64,000 nucleotides of DNA from Nocardia pneumoniae NBRC 100136 (GTDB lineage Bacteria > Actinomycetota > Actinomycetes > Mycobacteriales > Mycobacteriaceae), in NCBI RefSeq assembly GCF_000308755.1, contig NZ_BAGF01000075.1, positions 62,001 through 126,000 of the forward strand, written 5' to 3'. A program made the position numbers and the translations under genes. Positions 10,470 to 19,151 of the stretch are shown piece after piece. The notes beneath the pieces are model-generated. The model saw nothing but the letters and a program-made list of their open reading frames with translations, was not told where the DNA came from and did not search any database. Numbering within the stretch: the stretch's first letter is position 1; each line of letters starts with the position of its first letter.

Positions 10470-10628
10470 GAACTACTTCCTCTACCGGTGAAACTGGAGA
10501 TTCAGCCGGTCTTGGTTCCCCGGCGTACGGAGGAACGGCAGGCGGCGCGTTCCTATTGACAGCGCACACAATATAGCCGTCGTTACGCCTCTTACCCGGG
10601 CAGGCAATATCAACGTCGTCATCGTGTG

Positions 10629-10648
10629 TGCCCCTAATTCTGGGGGCA
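10629..10648. promoter_or_regulatory. Inverted repeat in divergent synthase/P450 promoter region
   Basis: The 255-bp gap between the divergent synthase and P450 genes contains TGCCCC, seven bases, then GGGGCA (one extra G precedes the right arm). It lies 77 bp before the P450 start and about 160 bp before the synthase start. It could be a regulator site or a hairpin; no adjacent regulator gene identifies a binder. Confidence 0.3.
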
Positions 10649-10724
10649 GTAGCCGCCCGACACGCCTTGCGGCTGTGGGAATTTCACATTTGCGAGTCGT
10701 CGTGCGGGCAGTGAGGATGGCTAC

Positions 10725-12050
10725 GTGTCACACACCCCCGTATCGCTGCGCGAACTTCCCCGGCTACGCAACCGTCACATCGCGCGGATCGGTGGACTGA
10801 TGCGCCCTGGCACCCACCGCTCCCCCTTGCTCGAATTCGGGGATCGGTTCGTCGTCTCGCCGCCGGGATTTCCCACCATGCTGGTCACCCACGACATGGA
10901 CGATGTACGAGAACTGTTCGCCAACCACGACGACTTCTCGATCGGGCAGGTGCTGAGTCGGCTCTCCAGCCACGACGTGATGTTCGGCAAGCAGACGTTG
11001 ATCTTCCTCGACGGTGACGACCATCGCCGCGAGCGGCGGCGGTTCGCTCCGCCGTTCCAGCACAAGGCGCTGCGGTCCTACGAGGATCTCATGGTGGAGG
11101 TGGTCGAGCGCGAACTTCCCACCTGGCCGGTCGGGGAGCCGTTCGAGTTCCTGAAGGTGGGCTATGACCTGGCCATCGGTGTCCTGCTCGGCGTCGTCTT
11201 CGGCGATGTGGCCCCGGCCCGCAGGGACCGGCTGAAGCAGGCGGTGAGCCGGTGGTTCGGGGAGATCGAAAGCCGCGGATTTCTTGCCGTCACTTTGCTC
11301 ACCCCGCTTCTCGGCGGCTACACGCCGCCCTACCCGCCGCTCAGTCGCCGCCAGTCCGATGTCGACGCCATCATCATCGAGGAGATCGCCGCACGCCGAG
11401 CCACGCCAGGGGCCGGTGACCGGAAAGACGTGCTGTCCCGGTATGTCGGCACCGAACTGGATCAGCACGACGACGCCGCGCTGGCCCGCAACATGCGCGG
11501 CGTCCTGCTGGGCGCCTACGAGACCACCGCGATCACACTCGGCTGGATCGCCGCCATGCTGGCCGGCCACCCGCAGGCCATGGCCGAAGTGGACGCGGCG
11601 GCCGACGCGGGCGACCATGCCCGGCTCGACGCGTACCTCGACGCGGTGGTCGCCGAGACGATGCGGCTGCGTCCGGTGTCCCCGTTCACCGGACGGCGAG
11701 CGCTGCGTGACACCGTGATCAACGGTGTCCACATCCCCAAGGGCGCCATCGTCATAGTCCCGATCCTGCTCATTCACGAATCACCGCGGCACTACTCGGA
11801 TCCGATGGTCTTCCGCCCCGAGCGTTTTCTCGACGAGCGACCCAAGGCCAACACCTGGCTGACCTTCGGTGCCGGCGCGCATCGCTGCCTCGGCGCCAAC
11901 TTCGCGCTCCTGGAAGCGCGCATCCTCTTCCGCACCGTCCTCCAGCACCGCCGCATCGACGCCACCCCCGGATCCGTCGAACCACCGCGCCGGTATCACA
12001 CCGGACTCAGCCCCGCGCACAACGCCCGGATCACACTCCGCCCGCGCTGA
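10725..12050 (+). CDS. Cytochrome P450
   Basis: 441 residues from a GTG start. A complete P450: I-helix AYETT at 264-268, ExxR as ETMR at 311-314, and the heme loop FGAGAHRCLG with the thiolate ligand at Cys388. Its general features recall the membrane-lipid-active CYP135/138-like P450s of mycobacteria more than the CYP105/107 group, but this is a family impression only. It is divergent from the FAAL-PKS gene across a 255-bp gap, so it is a reasonable candidate for oxidising that enzyme's lipid product. No ferredoxin or reductase gene lies beside it, so electrons must come from elsewhere. Confidence 0.9.
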   Translation: MSHTPVSLRELPRLRNRHIARIGGLMRPGTHRSPLLEFGDRFVVSPPGFPTMLVTHDMDDVRELFANHDDFSIGQVLSRLSSHDVMFGKQTLIFLDGDDHRRERRRFAPPFQHKALRSYEDLMVEVVERELPTWPVGEPFEFLKVGYDLAIGVLLGVVFGDVAPARRDRLKQAVSRWFGEIESRGFLAVTLLTPLLGGYTPPYPPLSRRQSDVDAIIIEEIAARRATPGAGDRKDVLSRYVGTELDQHDDAALARNMRGVLLGAYETTAITLGWIAAMLAGHPQAMAEVDAAADAGDHARLDAYLDAVVAETMRLRPVSPFTGRRALRDTVINGVHIPKGAIVIVPILLIHESPRHYSDPMVFRPERFLDERPKANTWLTFGAGAHRCLGANFALLEARILFRTVLQHRRIDATPGSVEPPRRYHTGLSPAHNARITLRPR

Positions 12051-12082
12051 GGTATCCACGAGAGGTCGATGCGTTTCTCGCC

Positions 12083-13333
12083 CTAGAGCCTGCTCAGGTC
12101 GATGACCGCGGCCATGGCGGCGTATCCGGCCGGGCTGGGATGCAGATGGTCGCCGCTGTCATAGGTCGGGTCCAGTGCGTCGGCGTCCGTCCTTGACACC
12201 AGCGCGCGTTCGAAGTCGGCGACGGCGTCGAATTCTCCGGATTCGCGGATCCAGGAGTTGACCGCCTCGCGGATGGCTTCGCCGCGTTCGCTGTAGTACC
12301 GAGCTCCCTTGTACGGCAGGAGCGTGCCACCGATGATGCGGACACCGTGGGCGCGTGCCAGGGCGATGAGATCGCGATATTCGGCGATCAGATGGTCCGC
12401 GGTGACTTCCGGGCTCGGTTCCAACCGTGGATCGCCGAGTTCGCTGGTCCCGATGTCGTTGATACCGGAGAGCAGGATCACCGTGCCCACGCCCTTCTTG
12501 TCGAGCACGTCCCGCCGGAATCGGGTGAGAGCGCGCTGACCAACGTAGACCGAATCGGACACCACCCGGTTCCCTCCGATTCCCGCATTCAAGACTGCCC
12601 GCGATTCGCCTGCGGCGGCGAGTCTTTCGGCCAGGACGTCCGGATAGCGGTTGTCGACGTCCATGGTGGCTCCCGCTCCGTCGGTGAGGGAGTCGCCGAA
12701 AGCGACCACACCTCGCCTACTCCCGGTGCCGCTGACCTCGACGTCGGACACGTAATACCAGGACCGGGACGACTCGGTGAACGACGCGCCGCCGGTGTCG
12801 GCGGCGTGATCGCCGACAGCGCGGTACGAGGTGGCGTTGCCTAGGAAGTGGAAGGTCGCCGGCCCGGTGTGATCCGCGAGGTAGAGCGTCACCGTGATCG
12901 GATGCAGCGCCGGAATCGACAGGTCGACCGCGTCACTGGTCTGCTCCGTGCCCGCCGGGATCTCCGTCCGCTGCGAGTGGCCGAAGAGCAGTTGGCGCAG
13001 GGTGCCCGGCAGCACCGCGGCCGGTCCCGCGGTGATGCCGACTGTCGCGGCCGTGATCCGCAACGGCCGGTCGCCGAATCTGTTGGAGAGGGTGATGCGG
13101 ACCCGGTCGCCGCCGATGGTTGGGCGAAATGACTGCCGCACAGAGTGATTCGAGAAACCGGCCGTCGACCAGTTCGGCCCCCACACGTCCGCGGCGGCCG
13201 TCTGGGACGACGACCAACTACCGAGCCAATGGCGCTGCTCGCTCGAAGGGTTGCCGCAGGCCGCGGCACCCAGGACGAGTAGTGCCGTCACCGATGCCGA
13301 CGCCAGTTCGGCTGTTCGAGTCTTCATCCGCAC
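12083..13333 (-). CDS. Secreted SGNH/GDSL-family esterase, probable lipoprotein
   Basis: 416 residues with a signal sequence ending in LGAAAC (Cys26), which fits a lipobox, so the enzyme is probably lipid-anchored outside the membrane. An unassigned beta-rich region fills residues 30-205. The SGNH hydrolase domain follows: GDSL with Ser215, GIGGN near 252-256, SGIND with Asn292, and D395-H-L-H398 as the acid and base. The arrangement resembles actinomycete GDSL lipases with an N-terminal accessory domain. The substrate is unknown. A second in-frame ATG two codons downstream (13327) is equally possible as start. It converges with the P450 gene. Confidence 0.88.
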   Translation of the reverse strand: MRMKTRTAELASASVTALLVLGAAACGNPSSEQRHWLGSWSSSQTAAADVWGPNWSTAGFSNHSVRQSFRPTIGGDRVRITLSNRFGDRPLRITAATVGITAGPAAVLPGTLRQLLFGHSQRTEIPAGTEQTSDAVDLSIPALHPITVTLYLADHTGPATFHFLGNATSYRAVGDHAADTGGASFTESSRSWYYVSDVEVSGTGSRRGVVAFGDSLTDGAGATMDVDNRYPDVLAERLAAAGESRAVLNAGIGGNRVVSDSVYVGQRALTRFRRDVLDKKGVGTVILLSGINDIGTSELGDPRLEPSPEVTADHLIAEYRDLIALARAHGVRIIGGTLLPYKGARYYSERGEAIREAVNSWIRESGEFDAVADFERALVSRTDADALDPTYDSGDHLHPSPAGYAAMAAVIDLSRL

Positions 13334-13462
13334 TCCGCTCGTGATACTTCGGTTGAAGTGAAGCTACGAGCTGAAAGTGAGCGTTGGAATGGCTGTTCGG
13401 CTCATATCAATGCCCGAATGACTCTGCAACGACACGGCCATGCCGACTTGGTCAGAGAGAGG

Positions 13463-13963
13463 TCAGATCCTCGAAACGGTGTGCAGTATTACCTGGCTCA
13501 GCTCACCGGAATGTATTCGGGCGGTCAGGTAGGTGTGATGCGGCTGTCGGCGTCGATCCGTCGGCGAGCCGGGATTGAGCAGCCGCAACCCGGTGTCGGT
13601 GACGCTGTCCCACGGGATGTGACTATGCCCGAAGACCAGCACGTCGGTGTCCGGGAAGTTTCGCGCGCACCGCTGCTCACGGCCCTTCGCGGGGCCGGTC
13701 TCGTGTACCACCGCCAGCCGCAGGCCGTCCAGTTCGGCGCGGGCGATCTCGGGTAGCCGGGCACGTAGTTCGGGTCCGTCGTTGTTGCCGTATACGCCGA
13801 TCAGGCGCTCGGCGCGCGCTTCGAGCCGGTCCAGCAGCGCGACCTCCACCCAATCGCCCGCGTGCACGACAACGTCGGCGGCGTCGACCTCGTTCCATAC
13901 GACCTGCGGCAGATCCCGCGCGCGCTTGGGCACGTGGGTATCGGAGATGATCAGCAGCCGCAC
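13463..13963 (-). CDS. YfcE/MJ0936-type metallophosphoesterase
   Basis: 166 residues, the usual size for the small single-domain phosphodiesterases of the calcineurin superfamily. All metal-binding blocks are present: SDTH at 7-10, HAGD, GNND and FGHSH. The family binds two metals and hydrolyses phosphodiesters in the cytosol; the natural substrate cannot be read from the sequence. It stands alone between the GDSL lipase and a VOC protein, all on the minus strand but with gaps that do not demand an operon. Confidence 0.87.
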   Translation of the reverse strand: MRLLIISDTHVPKRARDLPQVVWNEVDAADVVVHAGDWVEVALLDRLEARAERLIGVYGNNDGPELRARLPEIARAELDGLRLAVVHETGPAKGREQRCARNFPDTDVLVFGHSHIPWDSVTDTGLRLLNPGSPTDRRRQPHHTYLTARIHSGELSQVILHTVSRI

Positions 13964-14051
13964 GGACTCCGGTGTACCACGACGCTGAGGCCGCCCCGCG
14001 CCGAAACGCAGCGTGGTGCGCGAAGTGTCTGCACAGGTGAGCCCACTCGGC

Positions 14052-14471
14052 TTACGTCACACAGAACTCGTTGCCCTCGGGGTCGGCCATGGTCACCCAG
14101 GTGTACGGCCCCTGCCGCCCCTCGTGCAGGACTTTCGCTCCGATGCCGACCAGACGCTCGACCTCCGCCAATCGGTGCTCGTTACCCACCCGAATGTCCA
14201 GATGCATGCGGTTCTTGACCGTCTTGGATTCGGGGACGAGCTGGAAGAGGACACGCGGCCGGTCAGGATGGCGGATCGCCGTCCCTACCTTCCACACAAG
14301 CTTGCCCCGATGCGTGGTGGTGTCTTCCTCCGACGCCCGCCCCTGAGCGACCATGCTGCGGATGAACTCCTCGTCTTGGGGCTCCACCTCCCAGCCCAGC
14401 GCCTCCGCCCACCAGTCGGCGAGCGTGTGGGGGTCGGCACAGTCGAGGACGACCTGGAACTCGTATCCCAT
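14052..14471 (-). CDS. VOC (glyoxalase-like) family protein
   Basis: 139 residues. It begins YEFQVVLDCADPH and contains the typical ADWWAEALGWEVE, HLDIRVG and DPEGNEFCV segments of actinobacterial Glyoxalase-like domain proteins. These have the paired beta-alpha-beta-beta-beta fold that binds a metal or a small hydrophobic ligand. Members of this subgroup are often uncharacterised. No partner gene suggests the ligand. Confidence 0.82.
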   Translation of the reverse strand: MGYEFQVVLDCADPHTLADWWAEALGWEVEPQDEEFIRSMVAQGRASEEDTTTHRGKLVWKVGTAIRHPDRPRVLFQLVPESKTVKNRMHLDIRVGNEHRLAEVERLVGIGAKVLHEGRQGPYTWVTMADPEGNEFCVT

Positions 14472-14556
14472 ACCCGGAACCTTAGACCCCGCCTACGACA
14501 ACTCCATGGTGCCTGCATGGGATGTGTGTCATCGACCGGTCCCGGCCTGGTGCGGC

Positions 14557-16125
14557 CTACTTCACCGTGATCGTGATCGTCTTCGACTGCGTCTTGGCGG
14601 GCAACTTGGTGGTGTCGATCATCAGTACCTCGCCCGAGTCCTGCACGCCGTTGACGAGGGTCTTGGCCTTCAGTCCGAACGGCGGCTGCTCACCGGTGGC
14701 GGCCTCGATGCCGAAGTCGCTGTCGTTGGCGATGTAGAGGGTCTTGCCGCCGTCGCGGGTGGCGACGCCCTCGATCTTGTCGTGGCCGAAGAACGTGCCG
14801 TCGGCGTTCAGGCCGTCCAGCAGGCCGCCGAGGTCCAGGTGGGACTTCTTGGTGACGGGGGTGATGCCCGCCTTCTGTAGCGTGGCGACGCCGTCGGCGG
14901 TGGGCACGGCGCCGACGAGCAGTTCCAGCGGCTTACCGTCGACCAGGAGGCCCTTCTCCGGATCATATTGCGCGCCCTGGACTTTCGCCTGCGGGCCGAC
15001 ATCGGTGGCGCCGGTGATGTCGATGGTCCACAGCTTCTTGTCGGCCTTGGGCGTCTTGTTGCCGTCGCGCTCATCGACGAGGAAGGTGGTGTTGCTCAAC
15101 GCCGTGATCTCGGAGACCGCGAGCTTTCGCTTCGGGTCCTCCAGCGGATACACGAATTCCTTGACGTCCCGGGTCTTCAGATCCACGGTGACGATCCGGG
15201 TCATCGGGACCTCACGCGCCGACGCGACACCCGGCTGGCTCAGTGCGCTCTGCATGATGCCGACCAGCGTGTTGCCGTCCGGCGTAATGGTGAGCCCCTC
15301 CATGCCCTGGTTGGGAGTGCGCAACGAAAGCTCCATGGGCAGCCCGCGTCCCGGTGACAGCCGCTCCAACTCGGTGCCCTTGGCGTCGAAGTGCACGAGG
15401 AACGGCCCGTACTCGTCGGACACCCAGAAGGTGCCGTCGGGCATCGCGACCAGGCCTTCGGTGTCGATGCCGTGATCGGTGGGCGGCAGGACGTTTCCGT
15501 TGAGGTCGCGGATGGTCTCGCCGGTGCTCGCGGAGATGTCGACCTGGCCGTTGAACGGCTGACCGGCCGGGTTCTTCAGGGGGATGGCGGTTTCCAGCAC
15601 CGCCGTGGAGCCGACGAGCTCGAACTTGCCGATGGCGGGCGTGAACGTCGGCACGGGCGCGAGTTTCTCGTTCTTGGTCTTGCCGTCCACGTTCGGACCG
15701 CGGTCGGTGAGACCGTAGAACTCGTCGGTCGATCCGGGTACCGGCGTAAACGCCGACCCGTACCCGCTGGCCTGCAGGCTAACGTCGCCGAAGTCGCCGA
15801 GCGGCGGCATATCGGTGGTGAACAGCCGCACGGCGTCGGTCGTGGTCACGGTGATGCTGTCGGACCCGGTGTACCCGGCCGCCGGGGTGTACACCACCGC
15901 ACCGTCGGTGCGCCGGGTGATCGTGCCGTGCCGCGGATCTGCGATCGCGACCGCGGCGCTGCCGCCGGTCTCGGCCAGCAGATCATCCAGCGAGATCACC
16001 AGCGGCTGATCCTTGGTGGCGGTGAAGTCCCCGCCCGAACTCGACGACGAGCAGGCGGACAGAACAGCGGTCGCGCACACGGCAACCGTGACGAGTGCGC
16101 TTCGGGTACTGCGGCGAATTCTCAC
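14557..16125 (-). CDS. Esterase-like activity of phytase family lipoprotein
   Basis: 522 residues with a lipoprotein signal (LSACSSSSS near residue 25), so it is probably anchored on the outer face of the membrane. Residues about 35-105 look like a cadherin/Ig-like repeat (ITRRTDGAVVYTPAAGYTG). The rest, from GDFGDVSLQASGYGSAF on, matches the beta-propeller-like domain known as esterase-like activity of phytase (GLTDRGPNVDGK, EGLVAMPDGTFWVSDEYGP, EGLTITPDG). The family is thought to hydrolyse phosphoesters or carboxyl esters outside the cell, but the substrate here is not known. A fusion of an adhesive repeat and a secreted hydrolase suits cell-surface nutrient scavenging. Confidence 0.85.
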   Translation of the reverse strand: MRIRRSTRSALVTVAVCATAVLSACSSSSSGGDFTATKDQPLVISLDDLLAETGGSAAVAIADPRHGTITRRTDGAVVYTPAAGYTGSDSITVTTTDAVRLFTTDMPPLGDFGDVSLQASGYGSAFTPVPGSTDEFYGLTDRGPNVDGKTKNEKLAPVPTFTPAIGKFELVGSTAVLETAIPLKNPAGQPFNGQVDISASTGETIRDLNGNVLPPTDHGIDTEGLVAMPDGTFWVSDEYGPFLVHFDAKGTELERLSPGRGLPMELSLRTPNQGMEGLTITPDGNTLVGIMQSALSQPGVASAREVPMTRIVTVDLKTRDVKEFVYPLEDPKRKLAVSEITALSNTTFLVDERDGNKTPKADKKLWTIDITGATDVGPQAKVQGAQYDPEKGLLVDGKPLELLVGAVPTADGVATLQKAGITPVTKKSHLDLGGLLDGLNADGTFFGHDKIEGVATRDGGKTLYIANDSDFGIEAATGEQPPFGLKAKTLVNGVQDSGEVLMIDTTKLPAKTQSKTITITVK

Positions 16126-16231
16126 CAGCGATACTTACCATCCGAGCTCGACCACCAGTTGACGTCGAGCCGAACAGGCACCGCTCGATCCCCGCGACCA
16201 TCCATCGGCGCCGGGCGGCCGCCCGTGCCGA

Positions 16232-16446
16232 TATGAGTGCGCCGACGAACCCGCGGAGCGCGACGACATCGTGCTGACCGCACGGGAGCGGCAAGTGGCC
16301 GAAGTCGTCGCGCAGGGCCTCGGCAACCGGCAGATCGTCGCCTGACTGCACTCTCCCACCAAGGGCGGTAGCCAAGGTCACCGTGAAATACGCGGGCCCA
16401 GCGGCGAAGGCGGGTACCACCGGCCGATCAGAAGGCCGTGGCATCG
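16232..16446 (+). pseudogene. Remnant of a LuxR-type HTH regulator
   Basis: A plus-strand frame through 16271 reads LTARERQVAEVVAQGLGNRQ then IVA and a TGA at 16343. This is the first half of a LuxR/GerE helix-turn-helix (compare LTxREREVLxLVAxGLSNxEIA). After the stop, removing one base near 16361 gives SPTKAVAKVTVKYAG, which resembles the recognition helix. Nothing of the receiver or sensor part remains upstream. So this is a broken 3' fragment with a stop and a probable frameshift. The HTH match is clear; the frameshift half is my reconstruction. Confidence 0.6.
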
Positions 16447-16545
16447 GATGGTTGCACGCGGCGGTGGCGACTCCGGACCGGAAACGCGGAATCCTGCGCA
16501 CCACGGACAGTCTCCCCACCGCCGCGTGCAATTCGGGTCAGCTGG

Positions 16546-16719
16546 TTACAGGCAGATGCTGAGCTCGATTTGGCCGACGGGGATGGGGAGGCACACTTCC
16601 ACGGAGCCCGAGACGGGAGTGGCCGTGGTGGCATCCGCGGAGGCGATGCCGCCGCTGAGAGCGGTGGCGGAGAGCGCGAGCGCGGTGACCGCGAGCGGAC
16701 GGATAATTCTGGAGGTCAT
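16546..16719 (-). CDS. Small secreted protein
   Basis: 57 residues from ATG 16719, preceded by a GAGG ribosome site. It has a positive start (MTSRIIRP), a hydrophobic stretch and a signal peptidase site near GGIASADA. The mature part is only about 30 residues and ends in PIPVGQIELSICL, with two cysteines that could form one disulfide. Small exported proteins of this shape are common in Nocardia. I do not recognise a family. Confidence 0.6.
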   Translation of the reverse strand: MTSRIIRPLAVTALALSATALSGGIASADATTATPVSGSVEVCLPIPVGQIELSICL

Positions 16720-16909
16720 GCAATCATCCTCGGTTGTACTTTGTGACGCGTCCCGGATTCGGAACGTGCCGATCACATCACGGGGCCGTGGACTGGGGCT
16801 TCGCCATCTGGAACATTCAGGGTTTTTCAAATCGTTATATGCAGACTGTGACGAATTAATGGTGAATGTTCACAAACAACGTCATGAATATGCACAATAA
16901 TCCGGTCGA

Positions 16910-17113
16910 TTAATCGCTGTTCTTTCGTCGCCCGACATCGAGTACTGCGCGGGCGTTGACCGCGGCGTCCGCGGCCAGATCGAGGTCGGCGTCGGGCAGG
17001 ATCACCGTGTGGTTCTTCGCGCCGCCGAGGGCTTGGACTCGCGGCCAGCGAGGTGTCGCGCCAGCTCGGGAATGCTGCCGAGGCCGCGTCGATAGCGGTG
17101 CGGACGTCGGCCG
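16910..17113 (-). pseudogene. iolA: Deletion remnant of methylmalonate-semialdehyde dehydrogenase (iolA/mmsA)
   Basis: Directly after the iolB stop, the minus strand reads DVRTAIDAASAAFPSWRDTS, which matches an N-proximal part of CoA-acylating methylmalonate-semialdehyde dehydrogenase. After a junction near 17028-17042 it continues in another frame with LGGAKNHTVILPDADLDLAA and ends at TAA 16910. The second piece lies some 150-200 residues further on in the intact family, just before the catalytic Cys segment, which is missing. So the start, a middle block and everything after the Cys are gone. In inositol loci iolA completes the pathway, and its place beside iolB supports the call. Confidence 0.8.
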
Positions 17114-17114
17114 A

Positions 17115-18017
17115 TTACGCGCGGTTGCCCTCGATGTAGTCGGTGGTGTGCAAGGGAAGCCGCGGGTCGACGGCCATGTCGGCCCAGGTATGGCGCAACC
17201 ACGCGTGGGCCGGGTCGTCGCTGATCCGCCAGGCGCGCTCCGGGCCGGGACCCGCCATGACGTTCAGGTAGTACATGTGGTGGCCGGGGGCGGCGATGGA
17301 CGGCCCGTGGTAGCCGTGTGGCACCAGCACGACGTCGCCGTCGCGGACCTCCTCGAGCACATCGATGGGGCGCTCGGGCGTGCCGTAGACCCGGTGGTAG
17401 CCGAACCCCGGCGAGCCGTCCGCGCCGCGCGCGATTTCGAAGTAGTAGATCTCTTCCAACGGGGTCTCGGTCTCGGTGAGCTCGTCGTGCTTGTGCGGCG
17501 GATACGACGACCAGTTCCCGCCTGGGGTGATCACCTCGCAGGCGATGATCGACTCGGCGTCGAAGGTGTCGGCGGTGGCGAAGTTGTGCACCTGGCGGCT
17601 GCAGTTCCCGGCGCCACGCAGCTCCACTGCCACATCCGCCGCGGCGACATACCGGAACGGCAATTGCCGGTGTGCGCGGGCGCCGCCGAGTGCGAAACGC
17701 CCCCCGGCCGGGCTGGAGATCGTGTAGGAGCTGCCGCACCCGATATACGCGAAATCGGTCGGTCCATCGAAAACGCTTGTACGGCCATGCAATTCAAATG
17801 ATTCACTGCCGCAGGCCACGCTGCACGAGCCGGATAGCGGAACCACGACGACCTCATCGTGGTCGGTATCGGCCCGATACGACCCTTCGGCGCCGAGTTC
17901 GATGACGTGCAGGCTGGTGTGGTCCCAACCGGCGGATTCGGGCGTCACCGCGACGAGATGCGGGGCGCTCGCGGCGCTGCGGGCCGGTAGGTAGTGCGTG
18001 CCGCGCATCGCGATCAC
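17115..18017 (-). CDS. iolB: 5-deoxy-glucuronate isomerase
   Basis: 300 residues, the normal IolB length, with the two-lobed cupin fold. Diagnostic segments are GNWSSYPPHKHDE with the metal-binding histidines, EEIYYFEI, VPHGYHGP and GHHMYYLN. IolB converts 5-deoxy-glucuronate to 2-deoxy-5-keto-gluconate in cytosolic myo-inositol breakdown. Its ATG overlaps the stop of the upstream aldolase gene by four bases, so the two are co-translated. The next gene downstream, iolA, is a remnant, and iolC, iolD and iolE are not in this window. The pathway may therefore be incomplete or continued elsewhere. Confidence 0.92.
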   Translation of the reverse strand: MIAMRGTHYLPARSAASAPHLVAVTPESAGWDHTSLHVIELGAEGSYRADTDHDEVVVVPLSGSCSVACGSESFELHGRTSVFDGPTDFAYIGCGSSYTISSPAGGRFALGGARAHRQLPFRYVAAADVAVELRGAGNCSRQVHNFATADTFDAESIIACEVITPGGNWSSYPPHKHDELTETETPLEEIYYFEIARGADGSPGFGYHRVYGTPERPIDVLEEVRDGDVVLVPHGYHGPSIAAPGHHMYYLNVMAGPGPERAWRISDDPAHAWLRHTWADMAVDPRLPLHTTDYIEGNRA

Positions 18018-18937
18018 CGTACCAAGGACACGGCTGTGTCGACGGCTCCGGCGACGTCGCCGTCGCGTGGATACAACAGTGCGCGACCGACGATCAGCCC
18101 CCGAACACCGGGCAGCGCAAGGGCTTTCGCCCAGCGGGCGTAGGTCTCCTCGGGCGCGGTCTGCGGGTCGCCGCCGAGCAGCAGAGTGGGCAAGGTTGTC
18201 GCGTCCATGACGCGTTCCATCTGCTCGGCGGCGGGCAGCTTCAACCAGGTGTAGGCCGAGGTGGAGCCGAGTCCCTGCGCCAAGTGGATACTCTTGATCA
18301 CCGCGTCCGGCGACAGGTCGTTGACGACCTTGCTGCCCGGACCTGCGGGGCGGTGCGACATGAACGGCTCCAGCATCGCGACCAATCCGTGCGCGGCGAG
18401 TTCATCGATGGCGGCCGCGCTCGCGGTCATCATCGACAGGGTGCCGGGGTCGGTGAGATCGAACCGATTGAGCATCTTGGCGCCGTTGAGGCCCGCCGCC
18501 GCGGTGGCGGCAGCCGTGTAGGCGGTCATCCGGTCGTCGATTTCGAAGTCCGCGCCCGCGAGGCCGCCGCGATTCATCGAGCCGAACACGACCTTGTCTT
18601 CCAGCGCTCCGAGCAGCAGCAGATCCTCGATGATGTCGGCGGTACCGAGCACGCCGTCGACTCCCGGCCGGTGCAAGGCCGTGACCAAGCGGTCCAGCAG
18701 GTCTTTGCGATCGCTCATGGCATGCGGGTCGCCGGAGGCCGACAGGGCTCCGCGTGCAGGATGGTCCGCGGCGATGATCATCAATCGGCCGTCGCCGCGC
18801 ACCAGTTCGCGGCGTTTGCGCGCTGCGAACGCCCGTGCGATCGCCCCGGGATCGGCGGCGCGGACCTCGGTCAGTTCGGCATACGACCGGATCGGCGGCG
18901 TGCTCCTGGGTGGAGCGGTCAGCGTGGCTTCGGTCAT
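18014..18937 (-). CDS. Cgl0158-type (beta/alpha)8 aldolase of the inositol pathway
   Basis: 307 residues. The sequence DGRLMIIAADHPARGALSA with DHP, then GSMNRGGLAGADFEIDDRMT, GAKMLNR and MLEPFMSHR, matches the Cgl0158-like aldolase group that sits in actinobacterial iol operons. It probably takes the place of IolJ, splitting 2-deoxy-5-keto-gluconate-6-phosphate; this role is inferred from family and context. The first gene of the two-gene unit, it lies divergent from a GntR regulator with a palindrome in between. Confidence 0.85.
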   Translation of the reverse strand: MTEATLTAPPRSTPPIRSYAELTEVRAADPGAIARAFAARKRRELVRGDGRLMIIAADHPARGALSASGDPHAMSDRKDLLDRLVTALHRPGVDGVLGTADIIEDLLLLGALEDKVVFGSMNRGGLAGADFEIDDRMTAYTAAATAAAGLNGAKMLNRFDLTDPGTLSMMTASAAAIDELAAHGLVAMLEPFMSHRPAGPGSKVVNDLSPDAVIKSIHLAQGLGSTSAYTWLKLPAAEQMERVMDATTLPTLLLGGDPQTAPEETYARWAKALALPGVRGLIVGRALLYPRDGDVAGAVDTAVSLVR

Positions 18938-19052
18938 CGGATCAGGCCTTTCCAGTCAGCGACGGCGCGAGCTCCGGGTTCGGGTGGGCACGAGGACGGG
19001 CGTCTCCGCCTGGTCCGACTGTGCGTCACGACATCGACGGCTGTCAATGCTT

Positions 19053-19062
19053 TGTCCGGACA
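19053..19062. promoter_or_regulatory. Palindrome TGTCCGGACA, probable GntR operator
   Basis: A perfect 10-bp palindrome in the 214-bp gap between the aldolase/iolB unit and the divergent GntR gene. A possible -35 (TTGACT, 19065) and weak -10 (TACGGC, 19088) for the GntR gene follow directly, so binding could block both directions. GTCCGGAC occurs again at 19903-19910 just after the GntR gene. HutC-type GntR proteins usually bind short palindromes of this kind. Confidence 0.5.
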
Positions 19063-19151
19063 TATTGACTTAATGACGTCCTTACGCTACGGCGTCCAGC
19101 AAGGCCTACGATGAAAGTGCCGGAGCCGACCGTTTCCCGAGGAGCCTTCCG

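Noticed and set aside
8055-10559. 834-codon plus-strand frame over the FAAL/KS region
   Set aside because: Same reason: a shadow of the synthase third-position GC, no recognisable protein features.
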